From positions 54,483 to 118,482 of the forward strand of contig NZ_SCOH01000014.1 of assembly GCF_005503445.1 (NCBI RefSeq): 64,000 bases of DNA, in the 5' to 3' direction. The notes below the pieces were generated by a model. That model was not told where the DNA came from. It did no database searches and was given only the letters and a program-made list of their open reading frames with translations. Below are positions 46,719 to 55,596 of this stretch, piece by piece (position 1 is the first letter of the stretch; every line of letters begins with the position of its first letter). The translations under genes were made by a program, and so were the position numbers. The DNA is from Chitinivorax sp. B. Its GTDB lineage: Bacteria > Pseudomonadota > Gammaproteobacteria > Burkholderiales > SCOH01.

Positions 46719-47896
46719 GTTGCACTCCTACTGAAAGCCAGGCAGGCATTGGCGCCACCAAAGGCAAACGAATTCGATAACACGTGAGCAGGTGGATGGC
46801 CAAGGTGCTCACCAATTGCAACCGGGTGAATGACGGGCAATGCTGGATCGCTGAAGCCGTCCCAGAGATGGGGTGGGAGATAACCTTCAACGTTGTCATC
46901 CTGCATGCTCAACCAGCAAAAGGCCGCTTCGATCGCGCCGGCAGCCCCCAAGGTATGACCAACAAATCCCTTACTGGAACTGACTGGCAGGTCTGCACCA
47001 AACAGTGCGTGAATGACCTTACTTTCCATGGCATCGTTTTGCTGTGTGGCTGTGCCGTGCAAATTGATATAGTCGATGTCACTGGCGTTGAGGCCTGCTC
47101 GCGTCATGGCCTGTTCGATTGCTAGGCGGGCGCCATGGCCATTAGGGGCAGGGGCGGACATATGATAACCGTCAGACGATTCACCCCAACCGCTCAGGGC
47201 AACAGTGGCTGGTTCGCGGGTCATCAGGAACAAGGCCGCCGCTTCACCGATATTGATGCCATCACGATTGATCGATAATGGGTTGCAACGTTGTGCGCTG
47301 ACGGACTCCAATGCAGAAAAGCCGGCAATGGTGAAAGCGCACAGTGAATCCACACCACCCGTAATGACAGCATCGACTATTCCGGTCGCTAATAATCGTG
47401 CAGCGCTGGCCATGGCCTTAGCACTGGATGCACACGCAGCGGAATGGACGTAACAGGGCCCGGTCACCCCCAGGCAATGAGCGATGAAACGTGCCGGCGA
47501 GTTCATTTCTTGCTGAGCATAATGAAAGTCCGCCGGTAACTGACCGTGAGCCTGTTGGTGACGAATTGCCCGTTCACCTTCAGCGATACCAGATGTGCTG
47601 GTGCCCAGAATCACTGCGATGCGATGCGCGCCAAAACGGACTTTGGCACGGTCGACTTCTGTTTGGATAGCCAGGACGGCCTGTAAGGCCATTTGATTGT
47701 TACGGCTGCGTAGCGGTAAAGGCCAGTCTTGCAAGGAGGGCAAGGGCGTACTCACCGGGCCGATGGGTAAGGGCCTGCCAAGCGAATACTCATCGGTGAC
47801 CTTCAGTCCGCTTTCGCCTGCAAACAGGCGTCTGCGCACATCTTCATGGTTGGCACCGAGCGGGCAGACAAGGCCGAGTGCGTTCAGGTAAAACAT
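46715..47896 (-). CDS. apeO: Beta-ketoacyl-ACP synthase, ApeO type
   Basis: 393 aa. Catalytic cysteine in H-S-A-A-C-A-S-S-A-K and histidines in N-L-H-G-T-A-T-Q-Q-N-D and V-G-H-T-L-G-A-A-G-A. In the model system ApeO is the elongating ketosynthase in complex with the short chain length factor ApeC, encoded here at the start of the operon. Follows the DUF3261-type lipoprotein gene by 3 bp and overlaps apeP by 4 bp. Confidence 0.88.
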   Translation of the reverse strand: MFYLNALGLVCPLGANHEDVRRRLFAGESGLKVTDEYSLGRPLPIGPVSTPLPSLQDWPLPLRSRNNQMALQAVLAIQTEVDRAKVRFGAHRIAVILGTSTSGIAEGERAIRHQQAHGQLPADFHYAQQEMNSPARFIAHCLGVTGPCYVHSAACASSAKAMASAARLLATGIVDAVITGGVDSLCAFTIAGFSALESVSAQRCNPLSINRDGINIGEAAALFLMTREPATVALSGWGESSDGYHMSAPAPNGHGARLAIEQAMTRAGLNASDIDYINLHGTATQQNDAMESKVIHALFGADLPVSSSKGFVGHTLGAAGAIEAAFCWLSMQDDNVEGYLPPHLWDGFSDPALPVIHPVAIGEHLGHPPAHVLSNSFAFGGANACLAFSRSAT

Positions 47897-47899
47897 ATT

Positions 47900-48445
47900 C
47901 TAATTGTCCATCGGGGCTGAACGGATCGTCAGCCGATATTCATAGCGTAGGTTGCGTATTTCGATCAGTCCAAGCCAAGCTGGCTGAGCGGTATAGTTGA
48001 TTTCAGTAATGCGTTGATTGTCTTGATATAGCACGCGTTGTGACGTCGAATCATCCAAATGCCAACCGCTCGGTAAATGGGGACGAATGGCATCGGCTGG
48101 CCATAATGCAAGCTGTAGGTCATTCAGTATTTCAGAACCTTGTACTTGGGCTGGCAGTAGCGGATGGCGCTGTTCCTGCAGCTGTTGACCATCAAATCGC
48201 AAGGTCAATACACGCTGTCCAAGTGCCATGCCTACTATCGTCAGATGTTGGGTATCCACCTCTAACACCGCATTCAGCGAATGGTGCTGGTTGGTACCGG
48301 TTACTTCGATTTGCTGTTGCAGTGATAGTGGTTGGCCAAGACTGGCTGGCGATAACTGTAATCGCGGGATGATTTGCGGCACCTGCTTGCAAGCGGGTAG
48401 CAAACAGGTGATTGTGAATGTCGCAGCGGCCAGTGTAATACGCAT
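47900..48445 (-). CDS. DUF3261-type lipoprotein of aryl polyene clusters
   Basis: 181 aa from the ATG that overlaps the flavoenzyme stop (TAATG). Signal peptide ends C-L-L-P-A-C, an acceptable lipobox. The mature region is beta-rich with a conserved I-L-N-D-L-Q-L-A-L-W-P segment. DUF3261 lipoproteins recur in aryl polyene clusters next to the LolA-like and exporter proteins; probable role in outer-membrane delivery of the pigment, by context. Confidence 0.8.
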   Translation of the reverse strand: MRITLAAATFTITCLLPACKQVPQIIPRLQLSPASLGQPLSLQQQIEVTGTNQHHSLNAVLEVDTQHLTIVGMALGQRVLTLRFDGQQLQEQRHPLLPAQVQGSEILNDLQLALWPADAIRPHLPSGWHLDDSTSQRVLYQDNQRITEINYTAQPAWLGLIEIRNLRYEYRLTIRSAPMDN

Positions 48446-49674
48446 TACTTGCACAACTCTTCCAACACGCCAAGGCGACGCTTTGTTTCTGCTACATAGG
48501 GATTGGTCTGGTCCCAGGCATAGCCGGCCAGAATTGCGCAAATATTTCGGCGAACCTTAGCCGGTGGGTTTTCATGGAAGATAATGCGTTGAAAACCACC
48601 CGCGTACCACGATTCGACAAAGGCCCGGAAGGTGTCGACGCCTTGTTTCAATGCCACTGCGTAATCATTTTGCCAATCGACTGTTTCGCCTGCTGCCTGT
48701 CGACGCAGGCAATCACTGGCCAGGCTGGCAGATTTGAACGCAATGGTAACGCCGCTGGAAAACACGGGGTCCAGAAACTCGCCGGCATTACCGAGCAACG
48801 CGAAATGCTTGCCATACAATGATGTGACATTGGCCGCGTAGCCAACGATATGCCGTGCCGGTGTATCCCACTGTGCGTTGGCCAACAATGCTTGCGACGC
48901 CGGGTCTTCAAAGACCAGTGCCTGCAGGCGTTCCGTGTCGCTGCCTTGGTATTGCGCCAGAAAATCCTGCTTGGCAACCACGCCGATCGAACAGCGGCCG
49001 TCAGCAAACGGGATCAGCCAGTACCAGACGTCGACATGCTCCCGATGGATCGTGATGCGAATCTTGTTCCGGTCGAAGGTACCAACAGGGATACGATCTT
49101 CGATGTGGGTGAAGATGGCGCCTCGAACCGGAAAGTCTGACGGGGTTTCCAGCTTTAATAGACGTGGCAGAATCCGGCCGAAGCCACTGGCATCCAGCAC
49201 GAAATTGGCTTCGATGCGATAGACCTCGCCATCCGGTGATTTCACTTCGACCACTGGGCGTTCTCCGTCCATGTCAGCGGCAATCACTTCGTGACGATAC
49301 CGTACCTCAGCACCTTGGCGTTCGGCTTCCATCGCCAGGACATGGTCGAAACGGCCGCGTTGTACCTGATAGGTAGTGCCCCAGCCCTCAGAATGCTTGT
49401 CGCGGAAATCGAAATCGGTGTAACGGTCGCCACGCACAAACGCTGCACCATTCTTGAACTGGAAGCCAGCTTCTATCACGGCGCGCAGCATACCGGCCTC
49501 TTCAAGATACGCCATGCTTTGCGGCAATAGGCTCTCGCCAATTGAAAAGCGTGGAAAGATTTCGCGTTCGATGATCAATACTTCACGCCCTTGTTGCTTC
49601 AGCAACGCGGCCGCAACTGAGCCGGCCGGGCCGGCGCCGATGATGAGTATGTCGTGGCGTTCAGTGCGCTGCAT
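48445..49674 (-). CDS. FAD-dependent oxidoreductase of the flavin-dependent halogenase / geranylgeranyl reductase superfamily
   Basis: 409 aa from ATG 49674 with AAGGAAG 7 bp upstream. Rossmann motif G-A-G-P-A-G at 13-18, F-P-R-F-S-I-G-E-S-L-L-P at 40-51, a lysine K74 in F-K-N-G-A-A-F near the site of the halogenase lysine, and W-Y-W-L-I-P at 217-222, an exact match to the WxWxIP motif of flavin-dependent halogenases. The family oxidises halide with FADH2 and O2. Xanthomonadins (brominated aryl polyenes) have such an enzyme in their cluster. The motif is necessary but not proof; some relatives are monooxygenases or reductases. No flavin reductase gene is adjacent. Confidence 0.82.
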   Translation of the reverse strand: MQRTERHDILIIGAGPAGSVAAALLKQQGREVLIIEREIFPRFSIGESLLPQSMAYLEEAGMLRAVIEAGFQFKNGAAFVRGDRYTDFDFRDKHSEGWGTTYQVQRGRFDHVLAMEAERQGAEVRYRHEVIAADMDGERPVVEVKSPDGEVYRIEANFVLDASGFGRILPRLLKLETPSDFPVRGAIFTHIEDRIPVGTFDRNKIRITIHREHVDVWYWLIPFADGRCSIGVVAKQDFLAQYQGSDTERLQALVFEDPASQALLANAQWDTPARHIVGYAANVTSLYGKHFALLGNAGEFLDPVFSSGVTIAFKSASLASDCLRRQAAGETVDWQNDYAVALKQGVDTFRAFVESWYAGGFQRIIFHENPPAKVRRNICAILAGYAWDQTNPYVAETKRRLGVLEELCK

Positions 49675-49696
49675 GGTACTTCCTTTCAAATAACAA

Positions 49697-52087
49697 TCAC
49701 AAAATCGATTTGTTGCGGTCGAAGCACGGGGCAATCAGCCATACCGTACTGATCCCGATCAGCAAGGTCATGCCAAAGGCCTTCAAAGCCGGCGTTGCAC
49801 TCAGCCCAAGCAGACCGAACGATAGCAACGTGCTGGCCGCGGATAGGCTGACAGCCAACCAGGCATGGCGGTCCTGTGGATCGGGATGTTCTTGCATGAA
49901 GATGCCGTAGTCCTCACCCATGCACAGGATCATCAGCAAGGCGAGTACGTGGAAAAGCTGCAAAGGCGTGCCGCTCCAACCTAGCCAAGCGAGAACCACC
50001 AAGCTCGCGATCAAGGTCGGTAGCAGGATTCGGAAAGCACGGGTACGGTATCGTGGCCATAGGACCAGCAACACCGCAAGATAGCTGGCCATCACAACCC
50101 AGCCCATCAGACCGCGGTAACGGGCCATCAATGATGAAATCTCATCCACCTTGTCGACCCAGGTCACGCCTTCGCTGCTGGACGCCAAATTACGCAGAAG
50201 TGGTAAATCGGGTTTCTCTACGCCCAGCAATGTAACGACGGAAGCTAGCTGTCCGTTGACATGCCCAAGCCATAAATGTCGATTCGCCTGTGAAATCGGG
50301 CTTTGTAACCAGTCGTTGACAGTCAGCAGGCCGTTGGCTTGTTGCTGGTGCTGCCGTGCGTGAACCCAGTCTGGAGCCTCTTCCAGTATCCGGGCCAGCT
50401 GTGGCGCGGCACCACCCTCACGCCAGATATGAGTACTGATCAGCATCTGATTTGTACGTTGGCGTTCTGGTGACGGTACCCACTGCGAGACTGCTTGGTA
50501 GCCTTCCAGCGTGCCGCTTTGCACTAGTTCTTCCAGTTTGTTGCGTAGGGTTTCCTCACGCATTAATAAGCCTGCTTCCGTGTCTGCACGGATCAGAAAG
50601 AACTGGGCTGGTGCTGGTACTTTCAGAATACGACTGATTTGTTGCTGATCCGCCACCAGTACGGGTGGCGAGTTTTGCAATTGGCGGATGTCATCATTGG
50701 TGGTGAGCCTTGTAATCCCGAACCCGATGACCAATGCACAACCAACTGCAATGCCGATGCCAACGGGTGTGCGTTGTAATCGTGGCCAATGGGCGCGGGT
50801 TCGGCCATACCATTGGCTGAATCGGGTTTCGGGTTGATATGGTGACGTCAGCCAAGGTGTCCACAATACGGCCGTGATCCAGGCTGTGGTCAGCCCTACA
50901 GCTGAAAATACTGCCATTTGCTGCAACCCAGGGAACGGCGTCAATCCCAAGCCAATATACCCAACGACTGTCGTGACCATGGCCAACGCCAGCCCCGGTA
51001 TTAATCGCTGCATGGTCTGCAGTGGGGGCTGCTGGTCACCAATACGCGTGGCAAGGTAATGAATGCCGTAGTCTTCAGCGACGCCGATCAGGCTGGCACC
51101 GAATACCAGCGTGATTAGATGAATTCTGTCGAATAGCAAGGCGCAGACGGACAAGGCTCCAAGCATGCCTGCCCCTAACGTCAATAACACCAGGCTGATT
51201 GGTCGCAGCGAACGAAAAGCAAACCACATCAATAGCATGATGCCGAACAAAGAGCCTAGCCCGATTGTAGACATCTCATCACTGGCTTGTGTTGAAGCTG
51301 CAGCAGTGTGTAACAACACGCCTGCACTGAGCAGATGGGCATTGGGTGCTTGCGTACGCGCAGCGGTGGCGGCGTCAGCCAGAATCGGCATGATGGTGTG
51401 CTGCGCGCCAATCGAGAAGGCGCTTTGCGTTAAGTCGAAGCTGATCAAAGCGTAATGGGTATTGCCATCATCCACCCGTAATTCGCCATCCACTTGGCGA
51501 ACGGGTGTTAATGCAGCACGGTCGGCTAGCCAATGATTGAACAGACCAAATGGATCATCTTGCCAGGCGCCAAACCGTGCTTGGCCCAATGGGCTGGCCA
51601 AGTCGCGCAACGCTTGCTGTGCCAATACCGCGGGTGGCAGGTACTGTAGCCGTTGCTGGTCAGCGGTGGTGAGTAGTTGGCCGCGTTGCTGCCACCAACG
51701 AGACAATGCCTGTTCATCCATCGCCGGGGCTGGCGAAAGCTTGAGCCATTGAGGGTGATGCAGCGCGACATTTCGATAAGCCGTGGCCGCCCGTTTCGCG
51801 GCTTGCCAGTCACGATCGCCAACCAGAACGATCAAGCGTTGCTGTGCGGCATCCGCAAATTGTTGAGTGGCCGTACGGACCGCAGGGTCATGTTCTTCTG
51901 TTGGCAGCAGAGCCAACATGTCAGTTTCCGGCAAACGCTTTTCAGCCAACCATACCCAGCTGTTATGCCCAGCCATGACCAATATGACCAACAGCCAAAG
52001 CCAAGCAAGCCATTGCCAGAGGCGACGATGACGAGACGTAATCGTCACATTGAGAGGGGCCGGACTATTCAAACTGCTTGGCCTCAT
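49697..52087 (-). CDS. apeM: RND/MMPL-type exporter of aryl polyene clusters (ApeM type)
   Basis: About 796 aa from the ATG at 52087; a GTG at 52048 is an alternative because neither has a good ribosome site. Twelve hydrophobic helices in the two-halves arrangement of RND proteins, with large periplasmic loops after helix 1 (about 40-250) and helix 7 (about 450-650), and the conserved G-V-A-E-D-Y-G-I-H-Y and C-M-G-E-D-Y-G-I-F segments in the helix 4/10 region. Predicted to move the finished lipid-linked polyene toward the outer membrane together with the LolA-like protein. Confidence 0.88.
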   Translation of the reverse strand: MRPSSLNSPAPLNVTITSRHRRLWQWLAWLWLLVILVMAGHNSWVWLAEKRLPETDMLALLPTEEHDPAVRTATQQFADAAQQRLIVLVGDRDWQAAKRAATAYRNVALHHPQWLKLSPAPAMDEQALSRWWQQRGQLLTTADQQRLQYLPPAVLAQQALRDLASPLGQARFGAWQDDPFGLFNHWLADRAALTPVRQVDGELRVDDGNTHYALISFDLTQSAFSIGAQHTIMPILADAATAARTQAPNAHLLSAGVLLHTAAASTQASDEMSTIGLGSLFGIMLLMWFAFRSLRPISLVLLTLGAGMLGALSVCALLFDRIHLITLVFGASLIGVAEDYGIHYLATRIGDQQPPLQTMQRLIPGLALAMVTTVVGYIGLGLTPFPGLQQMAVFSAVGLTTAWITAVLWTPWLTSPYQPETRFSQWYGRTRAHWPRLQRTPVGIGIAVGCALVIGFGITRLTTNDDIRQLQNSPPVLVADQQQISRILKVPAPAQFFLIRADTEAGLLMREETLRNKLEELVQSGTLEGYQAVSQWVPSPERQRTNQMLISTHIWREGGAAPQLARILEEAPDWVHARQHQQQANGLLTVNDWLQSPISQANRHLWLGHVNGQLASVVTLLGVEKPDLPLLRNLASSSEGVTWVDKVDEISSLMARYRGLMGWVVMASYLAVLLVLWPRYRTRAFRILLPTLIASLVVLAWLGWSGTPLQLFHVLALLMILCMGEDYGIFMQEHPDPQDRHAWLAVSLSAASTLLSFGLLGLSATPALKAFGMTLLIGISTVWLIAPCFDRNKSIL

Positions 52088-52667
52088 CCGCTTGCAAGGC
52101 ACCGCGCCCCAGAGTCATGGCAGAAAATACAATGTCAGTTCGATCACCACCGGATTCGGATAGTTGGATTTGCTGTACGTGACTTGCTCCATTCAGGGTG
52201 ATCTGGCGAACGACCCGGTCGATCCCGTTACCTGATTTGGGAATCAGGGTGGCTTGCCAGCCTTTGCCACCTGCTTGGGTTGTGATGTGGAAACTGTTTT
52301 CCAACTGCTGCAGGTCGCCGTTCATCAGTGAGAACAACAAACTATTGATCAGGCGAACCGTCGGTTCCTGTCGGGCATTCAATACCTTGGTTACCTGTTC
52401 ACCCTGGCTTTCTACAATCTCGTCACGGGTCAGCTTCAAATTACTGGTAAAGGGCTGCTGCGTACGCCACAGCACGCCCTTATTGCTGATCATGCAGAAC
52501 CGGCCACTGGATTTGACTGGTTTTTTCAACCCCTGCAGCGTTTTCGCCTGATTGAATACACCACATAACACATCGGGTCTGGCCAGTTGTGCCTGGATGC
52601 GATCAAGTTCGCCATTTGCCACGGCGGCCGGTGCGATACCCAGAATTAGCCATAACAATGGTTTCAT
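52065..52667 (-). CDS. apeL: LolA-like periplasmic lipid carrier (ApeL type)
   Basis: 200 aa with a cleavable signal peptide (about 1-18, ending A-A-V-A) and a LolA-type half-barrel: F-N-Q-A-K-T-L-Q-G-L-K-K-P, S-S-G-R-F-C-M-I and G-V-L-W-R-T-Q-Q-P-F. Chaperones lipid-like cargo through the periplasm. Its ATG overlaps the thioesterase stop (ATGA) and the exporter gene starts inside its end. Confidence 0.85.
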   Translation of the reverse strand: MKPLLWLILGIAPAAVANGELDRIQAQLARPDVLCGVFNQAKTLQGLKKPVKSSGRFCMISNKGVLWRTQQPFTSNLKLTRDEIVESQGEQVTKVLNARQEPTVRLINSLLFSLMNGDLQQLENSFHITTQAGGKGWQATLIPKSGNGIDRVVRQITLNGASHVQQIQLSESGGDRTDIVFSAMTLGRGALQADEAKQFE

Positions 52668-53095
52668 GTTGTTGGCAGCCCCAGTTTCTGGAACAGGATT
52701 GATGGCGAGACAAAGCACATCTCTTTGCTGGCAAGACTGACCGCCACTTGGACCGTGCTGCCCTTGGTCAGACGCTGCCCGGTGGCTTTGTCGACAATTA
52801 GGTAATTGATCTTGAGCCGGCTTTCCCATTCCACGATTTCTGCGCGAGCGACTATGATCTGGCCGAACGTGGCGGGTTTCACATAACGCAGGTGCAGATC
52901 GACCACTGGCCAGGCGTAACCGGAGTCGCGCATTTGCGGGTAGTTATAGCCAATCTGATCCAGAAGCTTGCAGCGAGCGATTTCCAGGTATTTGACATAG
53001 TTGCCGTGCCAGACGATCTCCATGGGATCGAGATCGAAAAACTGTACTTGAATCTCGACTTCCGCCTGCCAGCGGTGACTGCTGGAATCAGGCAT
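52664..53095 (-). CDS. apeK: Hotdog thioesterase, 4-hydroxybenzoyl-CoA thioesterase type (ApeK type)
   Basis: 143 aa from ATG 53095, overlapping the lyase stop by 8 bp. Contains F-F-D-L-D-P-M-E-I-V-W-H-G-N-Y with the catalytic Asp of the 4HBT family and R-Y-V-K-P-A. Probably releases the polyene or an aromatic acyl starter from ACP. Confidence 0.88.
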   Translation of the reverse strand: MPDSSSHRWQAEVEIQVQFFDLDPMEIVWHGNYVKYLEIARCKLLDQIGYNYPQMRDSGYAWPVVDLHLRYVKPATFGQIIVARAEIVEWESRLKINYLIVDKATGQRLTKGSTVQVAVSLASKEMCFVSPSILFQKLGLPTT

Positions 53096-54638
53096 AAGGC
53101 CTCCATACTTGCTGCAACATTCCGTCAACCAAGGCACGAAGTTCCTGATCCAAGGCTCGGTCTTCCTGCAATGGCGGGATGGTCGCCGCCAGTTGGTTGA
53201 ACATGGGGATCAACGGTGCACTCAGTGGATGACTGCCGGGTTGTTGTTGCCTTAACCAAGCCCCCTGCCGCACAGCCAGCAACAAACCTGCTACAACCTG
53301 TTCGGTCAACGTCAGCACGCGCAGGCAGTCACGGGCTGCAATCGTGCCCATACTCACCTTATCTTGGTTGTGGCACTCGGTTGAGCGTGAAAACACCGAC
53401 GCTGGCATAGTTTGCTTGAGCGCCTCGGCCGTCCAGGCCGATACCCCAATCTGTACCGCCTTCAAACCGTGATTGATGGCAGCCCGATCCGGTGTGGCGC
53501 CAGACAAGTTGGAGGGCAATCCATGATTGAAGCGGGTATCAACCAACAAAGCCAGCTGGCGATCCAACAGATCGGCAATGTTGGCGACGGCCTGTTTCAG
53601 ACTATCCATGGCGAACGCGATGTGGCCACCATAAAAATGTCCTCCATGCAGCACCCGTTCGCCTTCGATGTCGATGATCGGGTTGTCGTTGGCACTGTTC
53701 AGTTCATTCTCAATCCATTGCTGCAACCACGGCAGGGCATCTTGCAGCACACCGATGACATGTGGCGCGCAGCGGATGGAATAACGGTCTTGTAGCCGGC
53801 GTTCATTGCGTGGTGGTCGATCACTGGCCAAATCGGCACGAATGCGAGCGGCTACCTGTTGCTGACCGGCATGAGGTTTGACTGAGAAAAGCGTTTCATC
53901 GAAATGATGGGCATTGCCATCCAGTGCATAAGAGGCAAATGACGTGATGCGGGTGGCCATGTCTGCCAGGTAACGGGCACGATCAAATGCGAGGCAGGCC
54001 AAGCCGGTCATGACTGCAGTGCCATTCATGATGGCCAAGCCTTCTTTTGGCCGTAGGGCGATCGGTTGCAACCCGACACGGGCCAAAGCTGTAGTCGCAG
54101 ACATGATTTCACCTTGGAACAGCACATCTCGCTCACCACATAGGGCAGCAGCAACATATGAGAGTGGAGTCAGATCGCCACTGGCACCCACTGAGCCTTC
54201 TGATGGAATCAAGGGTAGGATGTCATGTTCCAGCAAAGCAGCCAGCTGTTTCAGCATCTGATAGCTGACACCAGAGTAGCCTTGGCTGAGTGAGAGCAAG
54301 CGGGTGGCCAGGACGGCACGCGTTTCGATCGGGCTGAGCATATCGCCCAAGCCGCAACCATGGTAGGTATAAAGGTGTTGCGGCAGACTGGGAACCAGTG
54401 ATGGCGGCACGGTAACAGTGCAGGAATCACCATAACCAGTCGTGACGCCGTAGATGACACCATCTTCTTCCAGTATCCGGTCGATTAAATCTGCGCCGCG
54501 TTGAATACGTTGCTGGAATGCTGCATCGTCGCACAAGATAGCGCGAGCCCGATGGTGGGCGACATTGACGATATCGTCGAGGCTGCGTCGTTGGTTGCCA
54601 AACACGATAGTAGGCACGGTATGTTCAGGAGTGGTCAT
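53088..54638 (-). CDS. MIO-type histidine/aromatic amino acid ammonia-lyase in aryl polyene cluster
   Basis: 516 aa. The MIO prosthetic group forms from A152-S153-G154 in G-S-V-G-A-S-G-D-L-T-P-L. Y63 (I-Y-G-V-T-T-G-Y-G) and the N-S-A-N-D-N-P-I region complete the lyase site. The substrate-selectivity pair corresponds to Y92-H93 (L-Y-T-Y-H-G-C-G), while typical HAL has S-H, many TAL H-L and PAL F-L. The downstream H-G-G-H-F-Y-G-G-H segment resembles the tyrosine ammonia-lyase of flexirubin clusters. In this context a role in supplying a hydroxycinnamate or 4-hydroxybenzoate starter is likely, but histidine cannot be excluded. Overlaps both neighbours. Confidence 0.88.
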   Translation of the reverse strand: MTTPEHTVPTIVFGNQRRSLDDIVNVAHHRARAILCDDAAFQQRIQRGADLIDRILEEDGVIYGVTTGYGDSCTVTVPPSLVPSLPQHLYTYHGCGLGDMLSPIETRAVLATRLLSLSQGYSGVSYQMLKQLAALLEHDILPLIPSEGSVGASGDLTPLSYVAAALCGERDVLFQGEIMSATTALARVGLQPIALRPKEGLAIMNGTAVMTGLACLAFDRARYLADMATRITSFASYALDGNAHHFDETLFSVKPHAGQQQVAARIRADLASDRPPRNERRLQDRYSIRCAPHVIGVLQDALPWLQQWIENELNSANDNPIIDIEGERVLHGGHFYGGHIAFAMDSLKQAVANIADLLDRQLALLVDTRFNHGLPSNLSGATPDRAAINHGLKAVQIGVSAWTAEALKQTMPASVFSRSTECHNQDKVSMGTIAARDCLRVLTLTEQVVAGLLLAVRQGAWLRQQQPGSHPLSAPLIPMFNQLAATIPPLQEDRALDQELRALVDGMLQQVWRPYA

Positions 54639-55596
54639 GCGTTTTTACCGGCTGGGGTGGTGCCCAGAAATCATAGAAATTGAACCATTGCATTGGCGCC
54701 AAGCGACAATAGTGCTCAAGCCGGGATGCATAGTCGGCGGCCAATTCGGCAAAGGCGGTGTCACGATCCTTGCGAGGAAGCCTGATTTGTTCGCGGAACA
54801 GTTCGAAGTAGACGTGGTAGCGCTTTCCCTGTGGTATTCCGAAAACCAGAAAGGTGGGGCATTGCAATACGCTGGCCAATACATAAGGGCCGATAGGAAA
54901 TGCAGCTGGCTGCCCTAGAAAAGGCGCGATTGCTACCCGCGGATTGGGAGACACGGGAATGCGATCAGCTGCAATGACGACGAATTCGCCTCGTTGTACT
55001 CGCTCTGTAATTCGCATGGCGGTATCTGGTGTCATCTCGGTAACCTGCATCAGATTCAATTGGCTATCGGGATTCAGCTCCGCCAGTAAACGATTGAAAG
55101 CTGCTGCATGTTTGGTATGGACCAGCACTGTCAGTTTCATACGCTGGTTGTGGTGTGACAGCATGCGACATAGCTCGATGTTGCCGAGATGTGCGGCCAG
55201 AATCAGTCCGCCCTGTTCTTTTTCCAGCTGTGCCAGCATGACTTCACGCTGGTGGGTAATTACTTTGTCCGGCGGTAATTGGCCACCCCAGGCTCGCATT
55301 TTGTCCAGAATGCCTTCCGCAAAGGCTGTGAAATGCTGTATCACATGCCATAGCCTGACATCGGTGACCGGGCGCCCCAGGCTGGGCCAAAGCCGCTGTA
55401 GATAAATATAGGATGCCGTGCGGGCAGTTTTGCTACGTAGTATGTAGAACGATACGACTGGGTAGAGCAGTATCCGAAATGGCCATCGCCCAAATAATCG
55501 GAAAATGGCGAACAGCAGTTTCATACCTGAGATAAAGCTGACTTCGTTGATTTGCGCCCAGTGCTTGGTTGTACTGGGTTGTTGTGCTGGGTTCAT
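54625..55596 (-). CDS. LpxL/HtrB-like lysophospholipid/lipid A acyltransferase of the aryl polyene cluster
   Basis: 323 aa from ATG 55596, overlapping the glycosyltransferase stop (ATGA). Contains an N-terminal amphipathic/hydrophobic anchor (F-R-L-F-G-R-W-P-F-R-I-L-L-Y-P) and the H-x4-E motif in A-A-H-L-G-N-I-E-L, then A-D-R-I-P-V-S-P-N. In E. coli this activity is part of the larger ApeJ protein fused to a glycosyltransferase; here the two are separate genes. Probably attaches an acyl group to the lipid head of the pigment. Confidence 0.85.
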   Translation of the reverse strand: MNPAQQPSTTKHWAQINEVSFISGMKLLFAIFRLFGRWPFRILLYPVVSFYILRSKTARTASYIYLQRLWPSLGRPVTDVRLWHVIQHFTAFAEGILDKMRAWGGQLPPDKVITHQREVMLAQLEKEQGGLILAAHLGNIELCRMLSHHNQRMKLTVLVHTKHAAAFNRLLAELNPDSQLNLMQVTEMTPDTAMRITERVQRGEFVVIAADRIPVSPNPRVAIAPFLGQPAAFPIGPYVLASVLQCPTFLVFGIPQGKRYHVYFELFREQIRLPRKDRDTAFAELAADYASRLEHYCRLAPMQWFNFYDFWAPPQPVKTHDHS

